Below are positions 1 through 11,400 of a stretch of 64,000 bases of DNA, piece after piece. Numbering within the stretch: position 1 is the stretch's first letter; the number at the start of each line of letters is the position of its first letter. The position numbers were made by a program, and so were the translations under genes. The notes under the pieces were generated by a model. It was not told the origin of the DNA. It made no database searches and was given only the letters and a program-made list of their open reading frames with translations. Source of the stretch: Phalacrocorax aristotelis (lineage: Eukaryota > Chordata > Aves > Suliformes > Phalacrocoracidae); the NCBI RefSeq assembly GCF_949628215.1, contig NC_134282.1:15046723-15110722 (forward strand), read 5' to 3'.

Positions 1-28
1 GGGAAGCAGAATCTTTGCACAGGCCTGT

Positions 29-29
<1 letters not shown>

Positions 30-60
<31 letters not shown>

Positions 61-76
61 CAAAACCAACCAAAAA
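30..76. repeat. Poly-A / A-rich simple repeat
   Basis: An uninterrupted run of 23 A residues (30-52) is followed by an A-rich, C-interrupted stretch. It may be the tail of a retroposed element, but no recognisable element body precedes it within the window. Confidence 0.8.
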
Positions 77-1292
77 CAAACAACAGAACAATCAGGCATA
101 GAATATCTTGTCCATACCCTGGTGCTGCAGCATACACATGAAAAGGAATGTAGTGTTGCCTATACACATGATGTAGACTGTCATTTGAGAAGATGGAATC
201 CAGTCTACAGTTCTCCTTAGTCTGTGCCTGTGTGTTTCCTACAGTAGGAAACATTTGTTTCTCAAAAGACCTTGATGCTATTTCCAGCTGCAGAAGCTGT
301 CTGGATATTACCAAGAATTCTAAAATAGCTCCTGGTCTGGAAGCACAGAGCTGCTTCCACCTGCAAAATGTGCAGTAGTGTTTTCATTTCCAACAGCAAC
401 AACGGTCTCACTTAAGAGTTGCACAAAACCGGGATAAGGGAAGTTATTTATTTGTCTGATGAAAGGATTCTGCTGTGGCATTGTCTCAAATTCCCAGACT
501 ATGGCTGAATTTGCTTGGATCTATCTCACTGCTTTTACACAGAGCTCCGCCCTTCTGTCATTCTGGGTGAGACTTCTTCTTCTGCAGTGACTACCCATTT
601 GATGCTCTTAGATTTTATACCTCTTCTTTGCAAGCGTTTAAGCTAAGAGACGCTACATCTTTGAGCAACACCTGGCATGCAGATCTGAAGCTCCTCCACA
701 TAGTATGTCTCACTCCCAGGAAGATAAACCATGTTCACAAAGACAGACCAGAGAAATGCAACAATCCATTCCGGGGAGCGAGATTCTATTCATAAAAGCT
801 ATGCTACCAGTAGCATCATGCTGTCTTAGGTCTTGCCATCATTCATCAAAACTGGGCCTAGAGAACACACCAGAGTGTCCCTAGCCTCTGCCCTTGCCAG
901 TCACCTCTCTAGACTATATCAGCTGTTTCGTTTTTGCTTTGGGCACTAACATCGCCCTCCCAGAGCCTTCTCGCCTTCCCCTGACATTGCTGTACTTCAT
1001 CTACCCTCTGACCCCTCTAACAACATCTATCCTTCAGCAAAGCTTATCTTCCAGGCAGCTCTTCTACGTGAATTTGCATAATCATTCACAAGTATCTCCT
1101 GCTTAGACATCACAGGCACTCCCAGGGTGATGTGTGCTACACTGAAGAGCAATCTGCAGACATTCTGGCCTGAGCTACATCTTGGGAAAACAAGGCTAGA
1201 AAAAGGGTCTGCTAGAGCAGAAGCTTTGAACCAGATGGAAAAGGAGCTGATTTATATTCAGGCAACAGTGCCTGTTCATGTTCCTGCAACAG
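77..1292. other. Intergenic DNA, nothing recognised
   Basis: No open frame here resembles a known protein and no coding exon with good splice borders is evident. The short open frames (for example 193-378 and 894-1106) are chance-sized. It lies upstream of the BDH1 promoter. Confidence 0.5.
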
Positions 1293-1900
1293 TGTAAGGG
1301 ACTGAAAGAGTTAATGTCTCAAACGTTGTAAAGCCGGATGTTGCAAACTGCAGGAGGGAAACTGGACACAGGGCATGGGGGGCGCATGCACAGTCCCAGG
1401 TTCTGCTGGGCCTCACTTAGCAACTTGCCGAGGTCATACAAAGTCTATTTGAGGAAGGGGCTTATGACCGCCTGAAAGAACCCTCGCTAACACCCCTCAC
1501 GCTGGCACCTGCTCAGATCACAAAACTTCTGGAACAAGAACCATATAAGCTCATAGGAGGCATAACTGAAGGTGGGGCTTAGACTGTAAGACACTACAAC
1601 AATGAGTCTGGCACACGCCCACCACCAGAGGATCATCATGTCTGTCGTCATTGGCACTGGATCCAAGGGTGGTGATATCTCTCTCTCTTTCCCTCTCTTT
1701 CTCTTTTCTCCCTCTCTCTCCCTCCCTACTCCTCCTCTCTCCCCCCTCTCCTTTCTTTCCCTCTTCTTTTACAAATATTCTTAATAAGAACCCCCACCGT
1801 CAACACTTTTCCATGTTTTCAAGTTACTTCTGCATTGAAATAAAATGCTTAACTGATTGTTTGGTGTCATTTCACCTTAATTTAGTCCAAGGCAACCACT
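1293..1900 (+). mobile_element. Probable solo LTR of an avian endogenous retrovirus
   Basis: The block starts with TG at 1293 and has an LTR-like order of parts: a TATA-like motif near 1541, a long pyrimidine tract (about 1676-1772), and an AATAAA signal near 1840. The tract style and signal layout resemble bird ERV-L-like LTRs, from memory. I could not fix the 3' CA end or a target-site duplication, so the right edge is approximate. No gag, pol or env reading frame flanks it, so it would be a solo LTR. It could instead be an unrelated pyrimidine-rich region. Confidence 0.4.
1676..1772 (+). repeat. CT-rich polypyrimidine tract
   Basis: Nearly 100 bases are almost wholly C and T, starting as a CT dinucleotide run and drifting into CCCTCT-type units. 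It lies inside the putative LTR. Such tracts are homopurine-homopyrimidine mirror-like and can adopt triplex structures. Confidence 0.75.
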
Positions 1901-3529
1901 GGAACTGTGGTTACTCTACTTTCCCCTCTCAGGTCGGTATGCGACAGTTTAGCTCTTTTTCTAATTTTGAGTGTCACAGGCCAATCAGCTCTTGAAATAG
2001 TTACAGCCAATTTAATTGCTGCACAGGTCAGTCTCCAGGCAAAGTCCGTGTTAACATCCCTGACCTGCAATCCTGGCTTGGAACTTTCATCTCAACAGTA
2101 AGCTTCTTGCTGTATCTCAAAGTGCCCAGAAATGTTCATAACATTTTTTTTAGTTGCATGAACTTGATTTTTATTTTCCAGTGTCATGTCTGGTTCTGTT
2201 ATTTCACTGAACAGCACTCATTTGCTGCACTCTACTCACAATAACCTGTAGAGAATAACTACTTGACATTCTGTCTACCTTGACCTGAAGGCGAGGGCAT
2301 AAAATAGATGCTGCCTGCTGATCAGCAGGAAAGTCATGAGAGGAAACAACTACAATGCATTTGTGATGTTAGCCCCCACACAGTACGCTAATGCACCATG
2401 AGCCATTTTTGTAATTTTGCATGACTGAGTTCTACTGACCACAACTGAGACTTTTAAAATGCACAGATGGTCCTCGAATTGAATCTGTGCTTGTAACCGT
2501 GCATTCGCTTATGTTCGGTTATACCAAAAAAGGCAGTCCTCAGCTTGAAGAGTCAAGTATAAAATTGCTACCTCAATGCATTAAGATACTGGTATAGTGA
2601 CAACACTGCCTTTCAGGTGGACAGTTGAGATTTCCATTTCAGGTTTAGCAGCTTGTGGGTACTTCAAAAAACGCAACACATTTTTGCCCTGAGTAAAAGA
2701 CGCACAAAGCACAACTACACAGTAAGCAAAACAAAGAAGAAGGGGAAAAAAATGCTGAAAGTTATTTTCTCAAGTTAATAAAGCATTAATTTGTATTTTT
2801 AAGGCCACAGCACATTCCTGCTGGAGCTGCTTTGGTGTCTGTGGAGTAAATAGGAGATAAAGGCCTATGTCTGCTTGCTAAAGAAATCTCTAACAGCTTA
2901 GCTATTTTTGGTCTCTACAACTCCCTGTTACAGGAATGATCCTTGAGGGTGATGGTCCTGGACACCACTATCAAAAGTAGTAGAGTGAGACTGGAGGTGG
3001 TAGTTCTTGCTTAGCAAGAAAAGTGGCCATAAGCCACTTTTAAGCAGCTTATGTACAATTAGTGGTACACACACCATTGTTGGGGAACCCTGCTCTAAAG
3101 CAAAGGCAGTGTAAGCACTCAACTTGCTCTGAATTTGGACTAGTAGGGTTCCCATCATAGATCAATATAAAAGGTATTTTCTTCAGAGCTAGGAAATAGA
3201 ATTAGATAGGCAATTTTCTGTTCATGTTCAGAAAAAAAACAGCTTTGTTACTCAGCCCACCTCCATTTCTCACTAAAACCCTCCCTGTCAACTTACTTTC
3301 TCAGTTCATGTGATTCATTGCCTCTTTAATGAAGACAGAAATACATGACAGTTCCTTGCTCTGCAGCAAGGACTACTTGCTGATATTTAGGAATAAATCC
3401 TTGCTTGACACTGTATTAATGTTCCACTCAACCCCTTTTTGACTGCAGAGGATTGTCAAGTGTAAAAAAACCCACGTTGCCAACCCCTCCTTGCGCATCG
3501 AGTTCATCTCCTCTGCGCTCAGCTCAAAA
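1901..3529. other. Intergenic DNA with a small hairpin, no gene seen
   Basis: I see no coding exon. Around 2930-3110 the sequence has the look of an old non-autonomous DNA transposon (a small hairpin at 3019-3041, then a GTGGTACAC-type stretch near 3061). I cannot assign a family from sequence alone. Confidence 0.4.
3019..3041. repeat. 9-bp perfect stem-loop
   Basis: The arm at 3019-3027 is the exact reverse complement of 3033-3041, with a 5-base loop. It may be an internal or terminal hairpin of an old DNA transposon, or chance. Confidence 0.6.
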
Positions 3530-3708
3530 ACTGAGCACCGGCACAGGTTGCCCAGGCAAATTGACTCTCCATCCTTGGAGATATTCAAAAGCCATCTGGA
3601 CATGGTCCTGGGTAACCAGCTCTAGGAGGCCCTGCTTGAGTAAAGCGGTTTGGACCATATGACCTCCAGAGGTCCCTTCCAACCTCAACCACCTTGTGAT
3701 TCTGTAAA
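3530..3708 (+). mobile_element. CR1 LINE 3'-end fragment
   Basis: The sequence follows the CR1 3' region: the CACAGGTTGCCCAG motif, a 'ccttggagatattcaaaa' stretch, then the GACCTCCAGAGGTCCCTTCC block, ending in the typical TTGTGATTCTGT tail. It is a short, 5'-truncated, diverged plus-strand copy with no usable open frame. Confidence 0.8.
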
Positions 3709-4559
3709 TAAACTGTCCCACTGCAATCAAATGAGCCCTCAATGTATGCTTTACTCAAGATCTCTCTTTCTCCTAGTCCACCAAGTTACTTACCTGAAGC
3801 CATTCCCCAGGTCCTTGAAATTCAGGGCTTTCACAGAGAAGTTCAGGAGGGGGCGGGACAGCTTGGTAGCCAACATATTTTCACTTAACACACTCTACCA
3901 ACAGCAAGAATGTTCTCTCTTAACGCTGCAATACAAGATTGCACCTTTGTTTTAGTTGCTCAGTTATTCTGCAAGTCATGCTGGCTCCATGCATTTCAAC
4001 AAGAAAATACAGTCCAAAGGAACTCCTCTTTCCCCCTTGCAGTCCCTCACACTGAGATAAACAGCTCAACCTTCAACCACCTCAAGACAGTTTTAAATAA
4101 GGAAAAAGATAAGTAAACTGACAAGCACGGAGGCATTTAAAGAAAATGTCAATTTCTCCTTCTTTAATGCATCCTTAACTATATTCTCCGAAACAGCTAA
4201 AAATTAAGGTACTTGCATGGAATATATTATTTCAAGTGAGCTATATTTTTAACTAAAATATAATTTAAAGTCACAGGTGACGTTATGTTACATGTTCCCA
4301 CGGCAATCCTTGGGCTTTACAACTAGTTGAGCCATGCAGTTAAAAATATATTTCTTTGCAATTAAGTCGCTGGTGATGCTGGACTATGGGCGGAGAACAA
4401 CCATTAAACTCACTATGGGGTGAAAATGGCTCAAGAAGAGTTAAGTACAGAAAGTTAATTTCAATCATATTAATCTCAGATAAAACCGATCCAGCGCACA
4501 AAAAACATCTCAGCAGAAAAATAATACCTAATTGTTACGGCTTATTTGCGTCTCAGCCA
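3709..4559. other. AT-rich DNA upstream of BDH1, nothing recognised
   Basis: This stretch turns AT-rich around 4190-4270 before the sharp rise into the CpG island. No exon, RNA gene or repeat family was recognised. Confidence 0.45.
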
Positions 4560-5320
4560 AAGGCCAGGCCGCTGCTGCGGCAGCTTCGGGGCCTGCTGGA
4601 AAACAGGCCTCGGCTGAAAATCAGTAAAATTACCGCAAAAAGAGCGCTCGGAAGGGAGAGGTCTAGGCTTAGGCGGGCTAGCTGGCGCCGGTAACGCTCA
4701 GAAATTCAGGGGTTTCGATCAAATTCGCGAGCTCGGTGCTGCCCACGGAATTATTCGCGAGCGATTTTGCAAGGCGGGGTCGAGCCTTTCCGCGGGCGGG
4801 CGGGCGGGCGGGCCGGCCCTGCCCTGCCCCACGCAGGGGCGCGGCTCCGCGGCCGGGAACGGGCTCACGGCGCCGGCCAAGGCCGCCACGCACCGGGCGG
4901 CCCCGCGCTCGTGGGAGCGGACGGGGCACGGAGAGCGCCGTGGGGCGGGCCGCGGGTGGCACGCCGCGCGGGGGGCATGCCAGCCGTGTGTCCCACCCCA
5001 CCCCGCCGCGGCCTGCCTCGCCCATCGCCCCCTCCCGCCGGCGGGCGAGGTCAGCGGGCGGCCCGGCAGCCGAGGGGCCGGCGGGGCCTGCCTGCCGCTG
5101 CGACCCGACCCGGCCCACCCGCCCCGCTCCCGCGGAGGACCCAAGGCGGCGGCGGCAGCGGCGAGCCGCCCGCGCGTTACCTGGAGCCGGCGGGCCCTGC
5201 TAGGCGCTGCTGCCGTTTGAATGGGGCTGGGCCGGTGGCCCGGCTGCCGGGGCGTGGCGGGGGGCGGGCCGGGGGAAGGGCCGGGGCGGGCGCGGGCGGC
5301 GGCGGCGATAGGCTGAGGCC

Positions 5321-5440
5321 ATGCGGGGCGCCGGGCTGCTAGCACTGGCCGCCGCGGCGCTACTGGCGGGTGGCGGGCGGCGCCTGGCCCTCCTTCTCCT
5401 CCTCCTCCTCCTGCCGCGGCGGGCCCGCCGCGCCCTGCCC
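5321..5440 (+). CDS. BDH1: BDH1 coding exon 1 (leader)
   Basis: It encodes residues 1-40, phase 0, with donor GTGAGT at 5441. The ATG has G at -3. The peptide has seven Arg, no Asp or Glu, and a run of eight Leu encoded largely by CTC/CTT repeats. This could serve as a mitochondrial presequence or as a hydrophobic signal anchor. The exon is assigned by phase and position, not by clear homology, so it is less certain than the others. Confidence 0.75.
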
Positions 5441-8400
5441 GTGAGTACCGCGGCGAGGGGCCGGGGGGCTTCGGCCCCCTCGGGGGCTCGCCAGGGGGCG
5501 GTCTCCGGAGGCTCCCCCGCCGCCCAAAATGGCGCCGCGCCTGTGGCGGCTGGGCTGGTGGAGGCTCGGGGCAGGCACGGCGAGGGGAGGCGAAATGGCG
5601 GGCTGCGAGCAGCCCGGGACAGCCCGGGCTGAGCCCTGCGGCGCGGTGGGTGCCTGCGTTTGGTTCCAGTATTCTAAACTTGGAAGTGAGCGTAAGGGAG
5701 GAAAAAAAAAAAAAAAAAGCCCTGTGAATGGAACAGAATTCGATAACCAGTGTTTTTTATATGTTTTTAAAAACCAACACAAAATATTTGGGGTTCTTTC
5801 ACTGGATTGGAGCTAACATACCTCTTATGCTCCAGACAGCCTTTCTGCAGGCACCGGGAACAACCTGCAAGTAAACATGGTTTTGCTCCAGGACCTCCAG
5901 CTCCGTCCTGCCCCTCTGAGGTGGCCAGATACCAGCTTTGGCCTGCCTCCAGCCTCCCCCTTTGCTCCTCTTCCATCTGCTCTACTCCTCGACATTCCCC
6001 ATTCCTGTCCCGCCTGAGAAAAGACCTTCCCTTTATTGAATATTTTCACTTGCTTTTCCAGGGATTGAAAATCTCAACTTTCTGACTCTGGAAAAAGGGA
6101 ATAAGCAGAGGTTACTGTGCTCTAATCTTCAAATTAATCTGTTTGATAACAAACAGGGCATAGAAGGAAATGGGATCCAGAAAACAAGCTACATGGTAGA
6201 AGGTGAAGTCTGAGCAAGCATGATGGGTTCCCACATTGTCCAAAGAGGCTAAAAAAGTACCATCACTTTCATTAGTCTTTTGCAATAAATGTGTATAATT
6301 TCGATAGATCACCTACACAAGTAAAATAAATTCTGCTGTTTAATAAAGCAATCATAACCCAGTAGGAAAAGCTAGTGAGGTGTGTGCACCTGAGCTGGCT
6401 GCAGGTTAAAGTCAGGCTGCCTCGCTGGAACTGCCTGAACTGTTTGGAACGTGTATTATAGTGCTGTGAATCCCACAGCAAGGATATAGACAGCATTACC
6501 CTGCCCAGATGCCACAGCAGCACCTTCCAGTACCAGAAGTCATTCCGCACTCCCAGCCAGTCTCGGGCGCCCTGGCAGCACTGTAGGCAAGTGCCATCTC
6601 CTGTGCAGTATTTCCTGAGAGCACTGCGTGACCGTTAGTGAGTGAGGCACCTGAACTTCCTCAAACCGTTGATTAAGGTGACTGTGCTGCCTGCTAGAGA
6701 GGTGATAGCTAGTCCTCTCTGCCTGTCTCAGCACTGTGTCAAATGGTAAGCTGCAGACTGACGTTATCAAACTCTGGAAACCTAGCCTATTACACCTTAT
6801 CTTGGGACTTTCAAAAGATAAGGATGACAGGGTTTTTCTGTGTTTGGAGGTTTTTGGGAATAGTATCTTTCTGGCTGAGAATGGGGTTGCTTCCTGCTCT
6901 CATCCCTTGGAGCTCTTTGTCGACCAGGTGTAGCACAAAGACGGGCAGCTACAAATGTGAGATCTAGTACGTTCCTTGGGTTTTTGCACAATTGTTAGTG
7001 CTTCTGGGTTCTCAGTCTGTTATGAACTGTGCTACTGTAGTTATGTGTTTTATTACCAGCAATTAGGGTAATAGCAAATAATTAACAAATAATCACAGGA
7101 ACCTTCTCATACTGCAAGTTGTTCCTCACTTTTCTCCCCATTATAGGCAGCCGAGAGAATTTTAAACCTCCTCCTTTCTGTCTACATTTTGGTGGTTGTT
7201 TTGGTTTGTTTATTTGTTTGGTTTTGGTTTTTTAATCAGAGAAAGCAGACCAGCTGCTGAGAGCTAACACTGGATACACATGGGAACACAGCCCAGCCAT
7301 TTGCTTTTACTTTCTGTAGCTGAGCTCTGTCCTTGTGAGTCCAGCTGATGAAGTTGCTTATAGTGGTTGAGGATTGGGCATCTTCTCTGTTTGCCTGTCC
7401 TGGGTTCTGGAAGTGATTGCAACTCCTTATCTCCTGCACAGTTCCTGCTCTTTTGGGAAGTCCTCTGTCTTCAGGATTCAGAGGCAAAGTGTCTAGGGAG
7501 GTGGGCAGAGGGAAAAAGTCAAGTCATTTCTTTTCCATGGGCTAGCTCCCTGAATTATTGTGGGAGGTAACCTTTTCAGATTCTGTGGTCTGGTTCATAC
7601 TTGATCCTTATCTGTCTTGAAGTTGTCACTGTAAATTAAATTAAGGCTGAGCACTGTATATTTAATTATCATTTATCTTTTGTACTTCAGCCGTAGCTGC
7701 CTTCAGAGCTTTAGTAGAGCTAGCCTGTAGCTGGGTCCTCTTTGTCTGAGTATAGGAATCAGTGTTAATGTGGGTGTTTGTATGATAAATGTAGGATAGA
7801 CTTTTGATCAGTTCTCATTTCAACTTCAGATCATGACTCCCCTTTGAAAACAATAGCTTCCAAATGCGTTGTAGGACAGGGTGTAGCTTATTTGCTTATT
7901 GCTTTCTGCTTAGGCTCACTTTGAGTTTGTGCAGTAATGCTCTGATCACTATCACCCTGCAATTATTCCTTATTGCCTCTTTGCTACCACGCATGTCAGT
8001 AAAACAAGAGATCAGAGAACACTGGTGATTGCCCCATTTCTGTCTGAAAAAGTGGCTGAACAAGGTGGCGCAATACATTTGTATGTAGTATAAAATACAA
8101 ATGTTCATATTCCAGCTGTTTTTAATACTGTAACAGGGAATATTAGTTGCGGCTATCTCCACAGAAATGGAAGTGACCTCACTTCTTTATTGCCTTCTCA
8201 AGATCTTTATTACTATATCACATTATTGCCCCACAGATACGGTTTCAGTTTGGAGCAGTGTGCAACACTGCGGCTGGGTGCCTGCTGGTTGGATTCGGTG
8301 TTAGGAGTCCATTGCCTCGCAGCTGTGGCGAGGAGAGCAGGGGAGAGATGGCTTTCCAGCAAAAAAAGAGGGCAAATGAGGAGTGTTTTGCTACAGGCGT

Positions 8401-11400
8401 CTTTTCAGGACTTGGGATTCTGTTTTCAGATCTATCACAAGCCTGTTGTGTCATATGAGATGGAGTATCAAATCTTCTCTCTCAATTTATCTGTCAGTCA
8501 AAAGATAATTATAATGTAGGAGAGAACTGTAGGATTTGATAAGTTGTTCCTGTTAAGACTGCAGTGTTTCAGAAGGAAACACTAACCTGTAGTCACATTC
8601 CTGCGTGCTAAAATACAGCATGGAAAGTACTGCATAGAGTGGGAGTAGGTGGGGAACAGACAATAGAGAGTCACTCTGCAGTTAAAAGAACTCCTGTACA
8701 GTTCAAGCAGGTGACATACTATCATTTGGATGTTTTCTATGCTGCTCTTTCCTATAATGCCTATGAGCTGGTAGATCACTAACCGTTTGAAATGTTTCTG
8801 TTCTGCTTTGGCCACTGATACTTGAAAGAAAGAGTTACTGTAATAGCTCAGGCATCAAGTCAACACAAATAGTTACAGACCAGCAACTGAATAAATTTAG
8901 GGTTTCACAGTAGTTGGGAGCTGGCTGTGTTTCTACACAGGAGTCTTGTCATCTTTTTTACGCTGGTTGACCCAGCAGAAGCCCCACTGAAATTGCTGGG
9001 TTTAGGCTGCGGTCAGGTCAGTGTGCAGACGTGGCCGCTTTACTCGCAGCTGGAATTGTACCTACTAAACACTGGCTGGCCCTGGCTGCAAGCTGCTCCT
9101 GTGCTATGTTGCTGGGTGCTGGTGGTGCCTGCAGCATTGCAACATCTGATGACATTGTATTACTGTCTTTCCCCGCACAGGCTGAAGGGAAGGCAGTGCT
9201 AATAACAGGCTGCGACAAAGGTTTTGGACATGCCTTGGCAAAACAGCTTCACGCAAAGGGATTTACTGTTTTTGCTGGATGCTTGCTTGTGGTGAGTAGT
9301 AATATTGATCAAAATTCTTCCCTGAATGGAGAAAAATGCTGCTCAAGTGACAGCAACTTCATCTGCAGCCTCTGTTTATCCTAGTCCAAGACTTGAGAGA
9401 AGTGCAGTGGGCAGGGGTCGTTACATCTTCCATTGCTTCATCTGCCTGTTGCACCTTGTCATTCCTGAAATTATGAGCTCTTTCAGGCAGGGATCGTCTG
9501 TCAACCCCTGTCTGTACAGTAGCTTGCACAGTAGAGCAGTGTTGACTGCCGGAAGCCTCTCGGCAATACTGCAACACAGTCAATAAATCTGAGAGTACAA
9601 GATCGCTGTGGCACTATGGCTTTCCATCTTCCCTGGCATCTCTGTTGCTGTCTTCCATTTTGTCACTTTCGTTTGGGGACACCCTCCTCAAACTCATCTC
9701 CAAGCTGCCTCTCCTGCCTCTTTGTTCAGGGTCTGTTTCCAAAGTGTCTTCTAACTGAGCTTCTACAGTTCTATTCCGTTTCTGGATAGCTGAATAAACA
9801 AATTTATGATACCTTTCTGATACCTGTAGGTCTCACCCTCTGTCACCCGTGTTTGGTAGATGGTATTGCTTGTTGTAAAAGATCAGTTTAGGCACACTGA
9901 AACAGAAGGGGTTGCAGACCCATCATCCCTGTCCCTGCTCTTGCAGGTAGCCATGTTGTGCAATCCTTTTTATACACTGGGCCTCGGCTCCAGTTCCATC
10001 TCCGCTGGGGTTTTACCCTTACTATGCTTTTTTGCTGTTTTCATAGTTAAAACTTACATAATTTCCAACCTGAATTGTTCAAAATCAGTTCATACCCATT
10101 TGTTTCTCCGTTTGAAGATGACTGTTTCAGCACAGGTGCTCAGGGAGCAATGACCACAGATTTTTGACTAGCGTGGAGGGTAGGAACAAACAAAAAGGTG
10201 GCCGTCATTGCCTGTGTGATCTCAGCGGAGGTTACGTTCTTCCACCACACCAGAAGGGAAAGTTATTATCAGCTGACATATTGTGTAACTTGAGAGCAAG
10301 AGAGTCCTTTTGGAAAATTGCCACTATTTGGAAATTTCCATGTGGAGGCTCTGTAAATCCTTCAGTAATCATGTCATACGCTGCTTTGAGATGCCTGTCT
10401 CTGTGGTGATAGCAAGTCAGGCACTCACTTCGCAGAGCAGCAGGTGTAGGGAACGGAAAGGAGAGGGGAGATGGGGTGGTCTGAGAGGGCTTTTCAGAAG
10501 GCAGCACACTAGTATGGAGCAGAGAGGACCAGGCTCCACTGAAGCTATATAAAGAAAATAAATGCTCCTGAAGTAAGCCTTGCTTGCTTTTTTTATTGAT
10601 GGGGAAAAAAAACCCATATTACTTCTTGATCACAGATTGTCCCAGAACGTTCTGTCCCAGAACGGCCAGGCAGCTCTAAGCATCCCCTCTGATCTGGCCT
10701 GGCAACTTCTTCCTCAGAGCCAAAATTTTTTTGGTTCCATACTTATATTCTGTGTGGAAGTGGAAAATGCATCAGCAGTCACAGTTGATCTACAGGTGAC
10801 TTTCAGGAGATTAACAGAGCACTTGACCCTGAAGGGGAAGAGAGTGGGAGAATGTGATTTTTGTTGTTCTGCGTGTTCATAAATTTTCAGGAGACCTGGA
10901 CTCAGAGCCCCAAGATTTCACTTGTGGGTTCCCTCCCCCCCCCCCCCGGATTGTTAGTGTTCTATCTGCTGTTAGGTGCATCTGAGGGACAGAATCGGGT
11001 GGTTAAACAGTTATCTGGATAGCTGTCGCAAAAATATTACACCTGAATGCTTTCTGTGGTTCTTGGGACAGCCAACACGCTCATGGAACAGCCTTGTGGT
11101 TTAGGTAGTTGAGGAAGAAAACAGCCTAGGAATTCAAAATTTGATGAGCAGGAGCTTACTGAAAACCTAATGGGAGAATGCACGTGGGATGAAAATGGTT
11201 ATACATCTAGAGCTGACTGCTGTGAGAAAAGGAAGCATATTGTGACTGCAGAAAAAGATGATGGATCCAAAAGAAGCAGGAAATATCAGTGAAGGCAGGA
11301 AGCTTTTAGGTCAGCTCACTTGTGAAGAAGTAGTTATGAGCGTATGAGAGATTATTGCTGATAAGTGAAGGAGTACACATGCAGTGTGGCTAAGGATGCA

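Larger units (their letters stand above)
4560..5660. promoter_or_regulatory. BDH1: CpG island, promoter of BDH1
   Basis: The region is very GC-rich with dense CpG, has several GGGCGG-type Sp1 boxes and no convincing TATA box. It surrounds the first coding exon of BDH1 (5321-5440). It includes a GGGC tetranucleotide run at about 4793-4812. Long open frames on both strands here come from the lack of AT-rich stop codons and are not taken as genes. A divergent minus-strand transcript is possible but nothing in the sequence demands one. Confidence 0.8.

Noticed and set aside
4678-5345. Long minus-strand frames in the BDH1 CpG island
   Set aside because: All are Pro/Arg/Ala/Gly-rich, overlap in several frames, and match composition without stops rather than a protein family.
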